DNA of 64,000 nucleotides from Takakia lepidozioides (Eukaryota; Streptophyta; Takakiopsida; Takakiales; Takakiaceae): positions 59,088,001-59,152,000 of the forward strand of contig CM060733.1 of NCBI GenBank assembly GCA_030704615.1, in the 5' to 3' direction. Below the pieces are notes generated by a model, which was given only the letters and a program-made list of their open reading frames with translations, was not told the DNA's origin and did not search any database. The first letter of the stretch is position 1, and each line of letters opens with the position of its first letter. Of this stretch, positions 1-12,619 are shown one piece after another. The translations under genes were made by a program, and so were the position numbers.

Positions 1-485
1 ATTTGAAGGCTCTTGAGGTTGCCAAAACTGTCCGGAATGCTGCCGGATATATAGTTAGCACTAGTACCAAGCAATTGGAGACTCTGCAAGTTACCAAGGC
101 TATCAGGAAGGGTCCCTTTCACAGCTCCCGGATAAAGGGTCAATTGGGTGAGATACATCAAATTGCCTAGGAGAGGGGATAGTGTACCGGAGATGCCTGG
201 CACCCCAGCTTCCGCAGGTCCAAGAGAGAGAGAGCTCACTCGGTTGAGGCCGTCAACAGTGACACACTGAACTCCACTGAAAGATTGGCAGGGATCAACA
301 GAAATAGAAAATTCCCAAGTACTAAAAAAGTTGCCCCCCGGCAGATCCTCCATGCTACCTTTGACAGCTTGTAGGACTAGCAAATCCAGGGGGTGCAGCA
401 GCCCAGCTTCTGAGAACCCCACAACTAATAGCATTGTCTGTACCAGTACCACCAAAACCGGCCATCCTCTGGAAGTCCTCTCCAT
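1..485 (-). CDS. LRR receptor-like protein, N-terminal part (cut by window edge)
   Basis: Reading leftward from an ATG at 485-483, the frame stays open to base 1, giving 161 codons. It begins with a short basic stretch and a hydrophobic signal-peptide core (WPVLVVLVQTMLLVVGF). A linker follows, then the N-terminal cap typical of plant LRR proteins (STWEFSISVDPCQSFSGVQC), including the conserved D-P-C and G-V-x-C. Then come leucine-rich repeats of the plant extracellular type (GTLPDSLGNLQSLQLL; SGSIPDSFGNLKSLQ). The family comprises secreted or membrane receptors in which the LRRs bind peptides or partner receptors. Whether a transmembrane and kinase part follows cannot be seen. I chose this start because it directly precedes the signal peptide. 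No neighbour suggests a specific role. Confidence 0.8.
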   Translation of the reverse strand, partial: MERTSRGWPVLVVLVQTMLLVVGFSEAGLLHPLDLLVLQAVKGSMEDLPGGNFFSTWEFSISVDPCQSFSGVQCVTVDGLNRVSSLSLGPAEAGVPGISGTLSPLLGNLMYLTQLTLYPGAVKGTLPDSLGNLQSLQLLGTSANYISGSIPDSFGNLKSLQ

Positions 486-2175
486 AGCCAGAAGGACAGG
501 CCAGACCTCCCTCAAATGTAAGCTTAGGCTGGATCTTCGAATATGGCCGGATGCAAGTGCACGCGTTGTTCTGTATTCGCCCGTAGATTCCGGCAAACTC
601 GTTACCAGTGGCTGCTGCTACTTGAGTACCACCCTCCTACCCTTTGTTGTCAGCTCCGTGGCAGGTTGGAAACAGGCGTCTCACAAAATCCAGACGCTCA
701 TATGCCCTCCTGCACAACCACTGTCAGAGGAAGAGAAGCCAAATGGGGGAAGGAGACAACAGATGTGACGACGGTTGAGTCAGTGACAGAACCCTCACAA
801 CCTATGCTAAAGCGAGATGGTCCTAACGAACCAAAATGCGCGTATGCTTAACAGTGAAAGAGACTGTGATGAATCAACGCACAAAGAAATGCACCTATGT
901 GTCGGCCCGCAGGTGGGTAAAAGCACAGACTCGAGAAGAACAACAGAGAATACGAGAGAGAGAGAGAGTAGAGATCCACAATCCAGTGCGTAGGAACTGC
1001 GAGTATGTGGCACAGAAAATAAAAGCACCAAATGACAGGGGAAGAGATAGTGCCCAATGCTTCCAATCGAGTCTCTAGCTGCACAACAAAGTGATCCTCA
1101 AGCAAGGAGAAGGACGTCAGAGAGGGAATACAATCCTCCCCCCTCCCTGCAAAAAGTCCCCGTCGAAGCGCAGCAGAGATCCAATCTATTGCATTAGGAC
1201 GCTTCAAGCCAATGAATTGGAAGTTGATGCCTCTCTCCAACGCGAACACTGCATCACCGGAGCTCTGTTCGTAATTATTGTTCCATGGCCCATACAGTGT
1301 GAGAGATCAGCGATTGCATTACTCGAATCTGTATGCCTCTGTACGGTGATCACTACCTCTACACAATGCGGGCAAGATTTTGAGCATCTCTCACAAAGAC
1401 ACACCCTTTCCCGCTTCAAGTCCCTGTGAAACTGAGCGGTGGGTACGACAGCTCTCGCTTCCACTGAGTCTGGGACGTGTGCGTCTCCTCCAAGCTGTCA
1501 ATCTCCTCTCACAGGACTGAGGGAGCTCCACAGCTGCTGGATTTGTGCAGTGCCTGCACAGTCAACGGTTTTTTCCCCTGCAAGCGGCCATCAAGTTCCC
1601 GCAACGGCTTCATTGTCGGAATACTTTATTTTATGTCCCTCTTTAACTGCGCTTCACAGTCTCACTGCCCCACAACTTACCTTTCTTCACCCACATTCCA
1701 TATGTAACAGTCCACCCTAAGTGCATTCTGCTCAACACGGACACTCCGATCCCAACCCATCACCTAAAAATAACCCATACACACAACCCACAAGCCAGAA
1801 CACAATGAATTCGGCCCTCTCATGTGCCCTCATGGCTTCTCCCCCCTTTTTCACAAAAAAGAAAGAAAAAGGGTAGAAACTACAAACTAAAAACCGTCGT
1901 CTACAATGTAGATAGTGCTTGCACTTGCATGCAACAATGGCTCATCGAAAAGAGCTTGGCCGCCTTCTACCTTACTAACATTCTAAAAATCTAACAAATT
2001 TCAGTGGCCTTCAGGGTTTACCTTGGTCAGCAAAAGAAGACCACAGATTAGAGGAAAGCGAGAGTTAGTCTAGTGGGCCACACTGTGTGTAGGAGTCAAG
2101 GGTTTTGTGGAGGTTTTCATAGTAGTATGGTACAGGTGGCCTTTTGTGGTGTGCAATATTCATTTGAGTGCAACC
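486..2175. other. Upstream region of the LRR gene, no gene seen
   Basis: This probably holds the promoter and leader of the LRR gene on the minus strand. A (GA)n run lies at about 953-968. The short open frames here have no recognisable domain, and I see no convincing TATA box. Confidence 0.4.
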
Positions 2176-2189
2176 TTAGTAGGCTAACA

Positions 2190-2785
2190 AGTTGACTAGC
2201 AACCCGTCTCTATGAGAAAGGCATCTTGACTCCAACCTCCCCAAATTCCTCACACCCCACAAGGAAAACAAAGAATGAGACTTGTAGTACCAGGAGATCA
2301 CAGAAGAACGGGACAGATCCATTAATGAGGGGAATGCCACTTCATTTGTTGGGGACAAATCAATAGGAGCACTTTGAACTTATCTTTGAAAGCTCCACTT
2401 CTGATGTCAATTGAACAACTTGATCATGTCACTTGTTGGGGATAACTGGAGCATCATGAAGACATGGTCCATCACCTTCATGGAGCATTATCTCACATAA
2501 TGGATTGTCCAGATGCATGGAAGTATTGATTCACTTAGATGCAAACAAGGAAAATTAGGGACCCAATTTGAGAAGTTCATGTGGAAACAAGGTCAAGAAC
2601 ATGATGGATGATATTTGCCAAAGAGATGAGCAATTGTCAGGACTTCTATCATGCCTACAAGCTTGCAATGGTGCTCACGAGAATATCAGACAGCAAAAGG
2701 TTGAAAAAACACCAGACCTGACAAATCTTGCTGGTAGTTTCTTTGAAATATAGTCGTTCATCAGTCATCTTAGAAAAGGGCCTCT
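2190..2785 (+). repeat. Dispersed repeat family, copy 1 (segments S2-S4)
   Basis: Segments of this interval recur at 42458-43040 (same strand), 55088-55720 (opposite strand) and 57630-58060 (opposite strand). Shared landmarks include AACAAAGAATGAGACTTGTA near 2268 and CCAAAGAGATGAGCAATTGT near 2618. Copies overlap differently, which implies a family of about 0.9 kb or more. Several short frames look like decayed protein-coding sequence, but I cannot assign them to a transposon class. Confidence 0.7.
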
Positions 2786-2792
2786 ATCCCCC

Positions 2793-5700
2793 TTTTTTTT
2801 TAAATTAATTTTTTTATTTTTTATTTTTTATTTTTAAGAGGGACAGAGGCCTCAGAAACTTTATAAAAAAGGGGGATGTAAAATATCCCAAGAGCACAAA
2901 ATTTGGAAGTTTTAGCAAGGAAAAAATAACCTTGCGGGGGAGCCATAAGACCAACAGATGAGACACTGCTCAACACCAAAAACCATGAGAGAATTCTAAC
3001 TGCAGCAGAGGTCTGATGCTAGTCTAACTGCAGCTGAAGATGCACTTGAAGTTCTTCACTTCCCTTTGCAGGGCTCAAATGAGAGATGAACCCGAGACTT
3101 GGTCTTTCTAAAACTTCGCTTATGGCGCCAATTGACTTCATTGTCATCACAATCCGCTGGGGAGCATCTAGCGCTAATGGAGCTCCCATCCTGCAGGGAG
3201 GGAGTTGTTCCACGTAACCCGAAGCTCTAAAATTGCACACAAAACCTCCCATGCTTTCCGAGCTTCAGACTGTAAGTCTGAGTGAGCTCTAAACAAAATA
3301 ACTCTAGCACAGGGATCATCATAAAGGGAAGAACAACGGGCTTTCCAGATCTGCCACAAAGTATGAGCACGCAAAGCAGACCAAATAGGGCAGTCAGACC
3401 AGAGTCTTCCATCATGGAAATTCAGAAGAATGAGGGGTTGAGTCGTAGGAAAATCATTCCCCCAGTTCCTATAGAACCAAGCAGCTTTCTGCCAAATGCT
3501 GGCTACAAAGGGGCACGAGTAGAATATATGCTCCATGGTTTCCTGGACTGGGGCAAAACAAAACTGACAAGTAGAAACAGAACTCTAGGGAAAATGAGTG
3601 ACAGACAGGATTCTGTTCACTATTCTCCATAAAAAACCGGAGATCTTGGCAGCCCGATCCTTCTTCCACACATCCTTCCAGATTGGCTTCCAAGATGTGG
3701 GGCATGTAGTAAGATGCCTCCACTTATGAGACAAATTGGTATCACAGGAGGATTGCAGGATCAGAAGGGAATAGCCCATTTTAACGGTATAAGAAAAGAA
3801 TGGATCATGCTTTTTGAACATCCATATCCACTCGTCGGGATCAAATTGCAGGGAGCTTAGAGTGGCAGTCAAGAACCAACGGAAGGATCCGGCGTAGTGC
3901 TCAATGATCACGGATAGCTGTGGGTTAATCTGCCCTGAAGCCTGGCAGTAAACTCTGATGGGCACTAGCTCTGATTCCCCAACTTCATGTCTGCAAGGCG
4001 ATAGCATATAGCCAAGGAAATTAACTTTGAACTTCCAACCCTGCAAGATTGACCCGTACCTATGTAAGGCTAAAAAAGCATAGGCAGGGTAAGAACGTAA
4101 GTATCCAAGCCAAATCGGTAGAGGGTGTTGATTGACAGGCAAAGAGGACCAAAACACCCAATCTTGGGGAATTTCCTGCATGATCGAGCTCCAGGCAGCA
4201 GGTGCTGCTCGACCTACACTCTTGAAAATTCCAGCTTCTAGTTCAATGGGTCTCTTGTTGTGAAGAACATGTTGAAGATGCGAAAATCCAGCTTTCTCCC
4301 ATAGGCTCCAATGCCTGGAACATTTCAGGAGCAGATCTGAGTCAGAGTTGTAATTGGCGGACAAGGGTTGTCTTAACGTCTCGACAACAGATGATGGAGT
4401 CTTTTGAGATAGATTGGGCCTCATTCTCAGCCAGGCATCCCAAATGGATTGCCACGCCTTAGATCCAAATTTGGCAGATTTAGAAGGAAGCCATTGGACC
4501 ACCCATTTGAGAGAAGAAGGCCAGGGATGAGCTGTCGATGGAATGGAATCCATCACATGGTTCCTAACAATTAGGCTCCAAGGAGCAGAGAGGTCCAAGA
4601 AAATTCTAGGCACCCATTTCGCCAAGAGAGCTATCACCTGAGCCTAGGGGTCAATAATCCCCAGTCCACCAAACTTCTAAGTTTTGAATGATCTGTGACC
4701 AACTAACAAGCGCCCAGTGATTGTTTGCAGGAGATGAAGCACCCCAAAGGAAGTTACGTACCAGAGCCTTCATTTGCTTGATCATGACAAAGCCAGGAGA
4801 CCATGCCGAGGAACTGAACCAAGAAGACTGGAGAATGACCTGATTAACCACCAACGCTCTCCCTGTAATTGACAGGTGTGTGAAGCACCAAAAAGCCAGC
4901 TTTGTTTTGATCCTAGCCAAAACCGGCCCATATCGCTGCATGTCAAAAATATCGTGCTCTACTGGCTGACCTGCAAAATATGTGCTTGCCCGTCGTCGAG
5001 CCCTACAAGGCCCAAGTCGCTACCCCAGGGGGCACAGTACGCAACTCCAGGATTTTGGGCCGGGATAGAATACCCACAGATTTGCCCCAGTTAATAGATA
5101 ACCCCGAAGCCTCGCAGAAGGAATACAGGACGTTCAACGCACTAGTGACGTTCATCAGGGAGATGTTATCAATCAAAATAGTCGTATCATCAGCGTAAAG
5201 AGAGGCCTTGATCGAGTACAAAGAGGGCATGGACTTGGGGATTGCCAATTCCTTCACACCCTCTGCAGCTTCCAAAAGATGTCCCAGTCCATCTGCAGCG
5301 ATAATGAAAAGAAAGGGGGCTAGAGGGCATCCCTGCCTGACAGAACGGTAAAGGGGGAGGGAGGAAGACAACGCTCCATTCACCGCTACTCTACTAGAGG
5401 CAGACTGCATGAGAATTTTCACCCAAGCCAAGAAAGAGCCATTAATGCCTACTTTTTCCAAAGCCCCGAAGAGAAAAGGCCAATCTACATTATCAAAGGC
5501 TTTTTCAAAGTCTAACGCATAGCCAACGGCTGGTTATTGATGTGGGCTTGATGCAAAGCCTCATTGGCTAGCAATATATTATCAAGGATCGAGCGGTTTT
5601 TAATGAAGCCAAACTGCTCTGGGCAAATAATCTTCGGAAGCAAGGGCTGTAGCCTCATGGCTAATGCTTTGGCAATAATTTTGTAAACCGAGGAGAGAAG

Positions 5701-6860
5701 GGTTATTGGTCTATAATTAGAAATTAGTCCCCTGTCCCCTTTCTTATAGATAAGAGTTATCAACCCTTGCGATATTTGAGAGGGAAGGATCCCTTTGAGG
5801 ATGACATCATTGGCCATGGCCAAGAAAATTTCCCCACCTACTTCCTGATGGAGGATTTTGAAGAACTCAATCGGAATTCCGTCCAGACCTGGGGCTTTAA
5901 GAGGACTCAAGCTTTCAATGGCCTGGAGGAACTCCATGGCTAAGAAGGGCTCAGAAAGCTTTGCTTGCTCTGCAGAGGAAATGATAGAAGGGATAGCAGC
6001 CAGCACTTTAGCACGACTGGCCAAAAAGGATGGTTGGTAGACCCTTTGCTTGAATAGGTTAGAGAAATAAACAGAGGCCACCTCAGCCATTTCTTTTGGA
6101 GTGGAAACCATTGAGCCTGAGGAGCCCCTTAAGGAGGCAATCGAAGTTGAAGCCTACCTTTGCTTGGCTTTTTGGAAAAAGTATGTTGTCATTTTTCGCC
6201 CTTAAGGGACCAATTGACACGTGCTTTCCGTCTGAGGAACTCCTCTCTACCATGCAGTAGCTCTGCCATATTTTTTTTCGTCGTGTTGTAAGAGGAGAAG
6301 GTTTGGGGCCCAGCTGCCCCACATTCAATCTTACTCTGACATTGCGCTAGACACTCAAGAAGAGCTTTTTCCTTATGAGCTCTTTCAATGGCAACAACTC
6401 TAGATAATTTCTGAGCCATCATCCTGGTTTCGTGGAGCTTAGCTAAGAACCTTAAGGTAGGCGAGGAGTACCCATTTCCTGCCTCCTTCCAAGAGCTAGC
6501 AAGCTGCCTTACAACCTCTTTAGACTTAAACAGCATGGGGTTGAGCTTAAAAAAGCTACGACCCTTGAGGTGGGTTCCTGGAGCACTGAAAGTTACCTCA
6601 ACTTGGGCATGATCGAAGTCTGGTAAAATTGGTCCCAACGGATGGGGAGATGACCGGCGCAGGGCGAAGGTTTGATATCTCCTGGTGCAAGAATGGTCTT
6701 CCCGGCACCAGACTGTCCGACACAAGAATGCGCTGGAAAGACAACTTCCCCCCCAATGGGAAATCTCCGGTTGATGGGGAGGAGTCTGACTTCAATTGGA
6801 GGCACAGGCGCGCTAGGGATTCTAAATCCAGGGCTCACCTTAAGTTTTAGTGTTCAGCTT
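2793..6860 (-). mobile_element. LINE (non-LTR retrotransposon), 5'-truncated and decayed
   Basis: On the minus strand this reads as the C-terminal end of an endonuclease domain, reverse transcriptase, then a terminal zinc-finger region, ending in an A-rich tail that appears here as T-rich DNA at 2793-2840. The coding sequence is split over several frames by stops and frameshifts, so it cannot be autonomous. The 5' part (ORF1 and most of the endonuclease) is missing. A related 3' end is present at 26191-27918. The terminal coding part (LQSEARKAW near 3270) is shared by both copies. Confidence 0.85.
3174..6725 (-). pseudogene. LINE ORF2 remnants: reverse transcriptase and zinc-finger tail
   Basis: Domains in minus-strand order. 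The endonuclease end and linker lie at 6725-6189. The RT fingers and palm at 6111-5512 carry LKAPGLDGIPIEFFK and YRPITLLSSVYKIIAK. The RT catalytic block at 5461-5003 has VRQGCPLAPFLF and the YADD active site (SLYADDTTIL). The thumb and connector lie at 4941-3585. The RT-associated zinc-finger region at 3536-3174 begins MEHIFYSCPFVASIWQKAAW. RT in this family copies the element RNA into the target site. At least four frame breaks separate these blocks. Confidence 0.85.
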
Positions 6861-6869
6861 TAGTGCTCA

Positions 6870-8340
6870 CAGCTCTGCTTGGACCTTATTGGGTTCTATC
6901 GTTTCAAGGCTCTGTTGTTTTCACGCACTGCTGTTATGTGTTGTGCTGGCTGTAGGTAGGTTATTTTCAGCTTTTAGGCTCGCCTGCTCTTTGACTTGGC
7001 AGTTCTGATTGTACGCTCTCTCCCGGTTTAATTTATGTTTTCTGGTTATCTGGTAGTTGATATTTTGTGCTCACCTCATGAGGTTTCGTTTTTTCCTCAT
7101 TTCCCCCTTAATTGAATTTCCAGCCACTAGTCCCTGTTTTTTTATATTATCATTTTAAATGACAAGACCAACTTTTGAGGGCCGCCCCTAAATCAACATG
7201 TTTGGAATCTTGTACAACTTAACCCTCAAGTTCCCAAGCCATTTTTTGACTTTTTACCAATTTTGGGTACCCAGCTGCAGAAAATTGCCCCTAGAAACCT
7301 ACCAAAAATCATCAGGAGATTCCAGCCTTATAGCAATGGGCCCAGCTCATTTATGCATGACATACCAAAAAATGAGCCAAGTCCACCGTGGAAATTGTGA
7401 GATTATAACGTTGGCGAGGACCTCAAATATCAGGTCCCAAAGAAAAAGTGAGAAAGAAATTGGTTTGACCAAATCAAAACCTAGCTTTATCCAATTTTGC
7501 TTGCCCCAAGACCCACCATTTCCAAATCAATAGTGGAGTGGCTATGACCCCACAAATTGCAGGTCCAACTGATTTTTTCACCTATGCTTGCTATGCATGC
7601 AATTACATGGGGGTTGAAATCTCAAAATTGACAAGAGAAAATGTGCCTCCAAATGAAGTACTTTTTTTTCTACAAAAATTTTAAAAGCCAATGGTGGATG
7701 TGTGTTTGTAATGCTCACACACCACAAGTGAAGCCACAAGCTTTTTCCAAAATTGCTAATTTTCTGCCAAAAATGGCCTTTGGAGTGCAATCTGTTTTGG
7801 GCTTGTTTACCTGCCACGTCAGCGGTGAACAAGCCCTTTTCAGGCCCCTAAACGTAAATGAGAGATCTAAGATATTTTTTGTAGGTCGTACCTTTCGGTT
7901 TTTCTTTTGTTTTGTTTTTTGCATCGTACTCGAGACAAATCCCTTGTCATTAAAGCTTCAGGAGTGGGGCCCATCAGATTAGATCTGCAAAAATTAGGCC
8001 GTACTGCAAATTCAAAGTGACCCCATTCAGGTCGCTTGGGAACTTAAGGGCTAAGAATTGACAGTAACAATCTGCCGAAAAATAATAGTAAGCATAAAAT
8101 GATAAAAACAACCTTCTGCAAAGTAAAAAATACATGTTTAGGAAATACATGTACATGCAATCTGAAAAATGATAGGAACAACCTGCAGAAGGGTAAACCA
8201 ACATGTTTGGAACCCAAGCAGGCATTTCATAAAGCCAAAGGGATGGCTTTGGCACTATCGAGGCAGGGCGGGAGCGATTGGGTGAGAAGGGCAGGGTGGG
8301 CCAAATCGAGCATGTGGAGCCTGGGAGGGGAGCTGTGGAG
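6870..8340. other. Spacer without recognised gene
   Basis: AT-rich sequence with scattered short frames. I found no splice-consistent coding run, RNA gene or repeat with a second copy in the window. Confidence 0.4.
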
Positions 8341-8354
8341 GACAAGGCAAGGCA

Positions 8355-8805
8355 AGGCAAACCCTCCTCTGCAACCTAGAAGCTTCACTGTAAATTAGCA
8401 GGATGCTCACCCCAGCCGTTGCCTTCACAGCGACGGTCGTGTGGCCTTGGCTCAAGAGGCAGCCATACCAGGATTTCACATCTGGAAGCCAAAGGAGTAT
8501 TTCGGACGCTAGTAATCAGGCTTGTCAAGCTGAAGTGGAACAACAACCAGTAAAGGAAAAATTGTAAAATGAGCTTGTTAGAGCCATGAGTCATTACTCC
8601 GAAAGTTCAGACAAACTCTCCTCCGCAACCTAGAAGTGCTCCAGATATGACACAGCTTGACTGTAAATTAGCAGGATGCTCACCCCAACTTTTGTTACTC
8701 CACAGAAATGGTCAAATGTCCATGCTCAAGAGCTAGCACTACAAGGATTTTACATTCAAGCGAAGGTGTATTTCAGACACTAGAGCTCAAGTGGAACAAG
8801 AATCA
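8355..8805 (+). repeat. Imperfect direct repeat, two units about 255-285 bp apart
   Basis: Unit 1 starts near 8360 and unit 2 near 8612. Both begin with CTCCT-CGCAACCTAGAAG-like sequence. The block ACTGTAAATTAGCAGGATGC occurs at about 8388 and again at about 8660. Later similarity includes the CAAGAG...CAAGGATTT.ACAT and TATTTC.GAC.CTAG stretches. Unit 2 has an extra stretch of roughly 20-30 bp. It is an old local duplication of unknown function downstream of the carrier gene. Confidence 0.65.
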
Positions 8806-9693
8806 ATCAAGCTATCAAACAGGCAGGACATCACATCAGAACACACACAGCTAACAGCACCATAGCCTGTATATGAGAAAAGTTCAGGCATAAAAACCTT
8901 CAGATATCCTAATGAAGGCTGGATAGCAGATAGGCACTGCCACAGTACACAATGCAGCCAGTTTATGAAGTCAGATTGCCATTGTGGGACAGCAGAGCTA
9001 CATAGAAGCATTTACGAATTTGCCATGCAAATGAAAAGTTGCGAAAGAGAATACCAAAGAATCATCTATTCTTGCAGCAGGGAGAGTCAATTGCAGTAAA
9101 AGAATGGTACAGCATTGATTGCTTATCAAAAAAGAATTTACAGCCAGCCACCTGGTGAGGGAGCCTGCATGTGGTCTCAAGCAGCCTGTCCCTTTCCAAA
9201 CCTATTCAGGGCGCACCATCTCTTCAGAGTCTAATTACAAGTCCTTGACAGGATTTAGACTATATACTGTATACAGGTGTGTGGCAGCCCTCTCTATCTC
9301 ACACTCCATGGAAGTTTCTCATCCATAACCTCTTGCTGGGTATGTGTAAATCACTATCCTCCTGGCCTCCAGATTCCAAACTGCATTACACAAGCCCAGA
9401 CAATATCCTGGCATTCCAGATCATTACAAGGAGACAAAATCTCACATAGCCTTGCATGCAATCAGAACAGGAGAGCCCGGGTTTCGTAAGATTGCCATAA
9501 CGGTATGTATAGCTAGCATTCATAATGCCCAGCTACATGAAGGCATCCATTAATATCTGCATTTTGCTGTTGGCCTGCATTTGTTGTATGCTCTCCAGCA
9601 TTATGATTGTCAGAGAAACGCGCACTCAAAATGGTCCAGAGGAAGTCATCCAAAGCTTCCATCCTGTAGCTTGTAGGAACATATCTATTTTGC

Positions 9694-10746
9694 TCAATCT
9701 TGGGATTTGGTGGACGCGCGCTTGAGAAACTCATAAGTTGTGATCATGGTGGTGGCCGACATAGACATGCTCGTCCAGCGAGGCCCGAGCCCTCGGTAGC
9801 ATGCCCTCCATCCGCCCTCATTCAGCAAAGTCCGCACGGTTTGTCCAACAGTAGGCCGTCTATTTCCCTCATTTCCTAGAACCTGAAGCCGCGTTTTGAT
9901 TGTGTCAAAAGGAGTCGTAACGACAGCCGCTACACCCCCTGCACATGCCGCACTGACACCCTGCACACCGATTACCATGGCGGAACTAGGGCCGCACAGT
10001 TCCTCAGTGCTTCCACGGTAACCCAGACCCATCCACAAGGACCGCTGCGTCACACAGTAGGAAGACCACCAAAGAGCATTCGAGGGTGCGTAAGTAAGAA
10101 TCGACATGCCAAATCCACGGTAAAGACCCCGCAGCCCATCGGTTCTCATGATCGTCCTAAAGGCGTCCATGCCACCCCTATAACTGGTCGAAAGTCCCCC
10201 CTGTCCTCCTTGCACCATCAACCGCTGGCTGACAACGTCAATTGGTGTCCACACCAGCTGTGCTACAACAGATGCTGTCAGTCCGGCAGCAGCATTGGCC
10301 ACTGCTGCAGCTGCGGGCTCGGACATTCCCCCAGCTTTTGTAGCCAAATTTGCAACATTGCTCTTAGTTATTTCTAGAGTGCTCATATAGAGAGCCCGGG
10401 CAGGGATAGTACCCATGAGGGAGGTGGTAAACCCTCGGTAAAGACCAGTAATGCCCTCACGCCGGAGAATGCCGAATCCTAGATTGATGTAAGACTGGTG
10501 CGTGGCCGCCATGACTTGCTGCCTGGTCTTGAGGACCACCACCGGATACAGAGTGGCCGACACACCAGAGAAGAGCGCAGCTCCAAGCAGAAAGAACTTG
10601 GACTTGTCTAGCATATGCCAGTCGATTTCCGCTGGCACCTTAATATCTGAACTACGCTGGTGTGGCCGCCTCAGCGCCATTTCTCTTTCTGTCCGTTCCC
10701 TGCTTCTGCTGGTGTTATCAGTCACACCGTCTAAATGTTGTTGCAT
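9694..10746 (-). CDS. Mitochondrial substrate carrier, SLC25A44-like
   Basis: A 350-residue protein in one intact exon. It belongs to the mitochondrial carrier family: three tandem repeats of about 100 residues, each with two membrane helices. Signature motifs are visible at residues 68 (PVVVLKTRQQ), 168 (PIDVVSQR) and 279 (PFDTIKTRLQ). The first lacks the usual acidic residue. The opening block (EIDWHMLDKSKFFLLGAALFSG cut to its core DWHMLDKSKFF) resembles the plant proteins related to human SLC25A44, a carrier linked to branched-chain amino-acid uptake. The substrate in plants is inferred, not shown. The family sits in the inner mitochondrial membrane. A second in-frame Met at residue 23 could also start the protein. 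A TATA box lies about 90 bp upstream. Confidence 0.92.
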   Translation of the reverse strand: MQQHLDGVTDNTSRSRERTEREMALRRPHQRSSDIKVPAEIDWHMLDKSKFFLLGAALFSGVSATLYPVVVLKTRQQVMAATHQSYINLGFGILRREGITGLYRGFTTSLMGTIPARALYMSTLEITKSNVANLATKAGGMSEPAAAAVANAAAGLTASVVAQLVWTPIDVVSQRLMVQGGQGGLSTSYRGGMDAFRTIMRTDGLRGLYRGFGMSILTYAPSNALWWSSYCVTQRSLWMGLGYRGSTEELCGPSSAMVIGVQGVSAACAGGVAAVVTTPFDTIKTRLQVLGNEGNRRPTVGQTVRTLLNEGGWRACYRGLGPRWTSMSMSATTMITTYEFLKRASTKSQD

Positions 10747-10834
10747 ACTGTTACACAGCTATTTCAAAGATTCAAACGTAACAGACAGTACCTTAAAATT
10801 ACAAACAGGAGGTACTATCAGCAGATCTCAAGGG

Positions 10835-10842
10835 TTTATATA
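10835..10842 (-). promoter_or_regulatory. TATA box of the carrier gene
   Basis: TATATAAA on the minus strand, about 90 bp before the carrier ATG. A start site roughly 30 bp downstream would give a leader of about 60 nt. Position and sequence fit a plant core promoter; no experiment is visible. Confidence 0.6.
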
Positions 10843-10849
10843 GACCTCG

Positions 10850-12600
10850 CTATGCACTCGCTGTAACGTCTACCAGCAGATTTAGGAAGAGCGACAAGGG
10901 CTTGCTGCTACTTCCCCTCTCCAATACCAGCCAAGCACTCAGTACGTCCTCAGTGCAACAGCGATGTAAGTTTGTAACTTGAAATAAACAGAGTCTCAAA
11001 GACTCGGCCGCTTTACTTCATGCCCAGCCTTCCTTCCCCACACAATCTATCAATCCTATCACTGATACAGGGATCATAGAAAAGCTCAGCTTTACAAATA
11101 TTTACGCTCCAATCCCTCTTTTGAGTTCCTGCTCTGCCACTCTGTTATCAAAGGACCAAACCGAACAGCAATTACAGGTCTCCACTTCCTTGCTTCCGAG
11201 CTTAGCCTTTTCGCAAGGCTCTGCAAAGCAGATGATGACTTCTCAAAGGCTGAGAGTTGAAAAAGGCCAAGAAGATGGATACATATACAATATGATACAA
11301 AATGTAAGGTGCTCAAAGCCAGAATGTGAACAGAATGCCTAATCGCACAGGAGCTCTTCCTTCTCTGCAGGCACAGGTTTCAGACGCGCCTAAGAAGATA
11401 GACGGCTGCTCATGCCCTGCCATCCTCTTTCTTGCTCCGGACCAGTCTTCTATATATTCACCGTCCAGCACGCTTTGACCGCGATCAATAACCACTAGAT
11501 CTCTGGCTATCTACCCTAAGCTTACGAAACGGACAACTAGCCGCCGCCGCCACAGCGTGCCCGAACTTTACACAAAACGGCAAGAGATAACCACCGACAC
11601 ACAGGCTCTTGCAAACTAGAACCGCATTGCAACCAAATGACGCAGCACGAGAAAGAGAAAGACAGCAAATGCAGCCGGATGAACGTCCCCCGACGCACTA
11701 ACAACCTCCGGTTTATCACCAAACACAAATCAAGACAAAGAAAAGAAACCAAAATATCTCTCAGGCCTAAGTTCCTCAATCGGGGAGCTCCAAAGCGGGA
11801 GCAGCAGGATGAGAGACGGCGGTAAGGGAGACACAAAAGACAGATTCAGATCGGATCAGATCGGGTCACATCTTATGTTTCCAGGCACGGCCTGAAACGA
11901 GATGACAAGCGACAAGCCCGACGTCAAAATGCAGGCCTGGACTAGATGCTGCTTCCATGGCCAGACAGGTAGAGAGCTCGGCCTGGATGGGCTATGGCGG
12001 ACGAGAGGGGGCGGCCGCGAGGCAGGCCAGCTGCGAGGGGCGGAGAGGAGGCCCACGACGTGGCCTGTGTGCCGGTGCACGTGTCCAGGAATGTCTGTGA
12101 CATCCGGATAGGATCATCCCGCCGGATTTTTCCGGCAGCTAGGGTTTGGCAGTTCTCACGACTGAAGATCTGGGGTCGAATCTTCATGCCCCCGCTTTTC
12201 GGAGGCGGTTGCTTTTGGCTTACAAGTATTTAAGGTGATCGGTCAATTGTTCCAATTTTATCCGAGACGGATGAGGTGAGGTGGCGAGCAAGCTAAGTGA
12301 GTCCGCACTTGGCACTACCTGATAGTTGAACGACTTATATCTCATCCGAGATTTCAGGATGAAAACTGTACATTAGATTTACTTTACTAAAATTTTAAAC
12401 AACCTCCAGGGAGGTAGTGCTTAGCTTTTCGCGATCCCAGACTCTTCGTCTTCGTCTTCGGCTTCCCCAACCAGCCGATCACAGCAGCTGGTTTGAAGAC
12501 TTGTCGATGTGCTGGTCCTAAATTGGCTTCGAACGACAGCTGCGTCTCTACTACCGCAAATGCAGGCTGGAGATTTCTTCCAAGCATGACAGTAAGAAGC
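10850..12600. other. Intergenic region upstream of the carrier, no gene seen
   Basis: Contains short open frames without domains. Around 11850-12200 the base composition is richer in G+C. I see no exon chain. Confidence 0.4.
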
Positions 12601-12619
12601 TTTCATGTTCGGCGGACTC

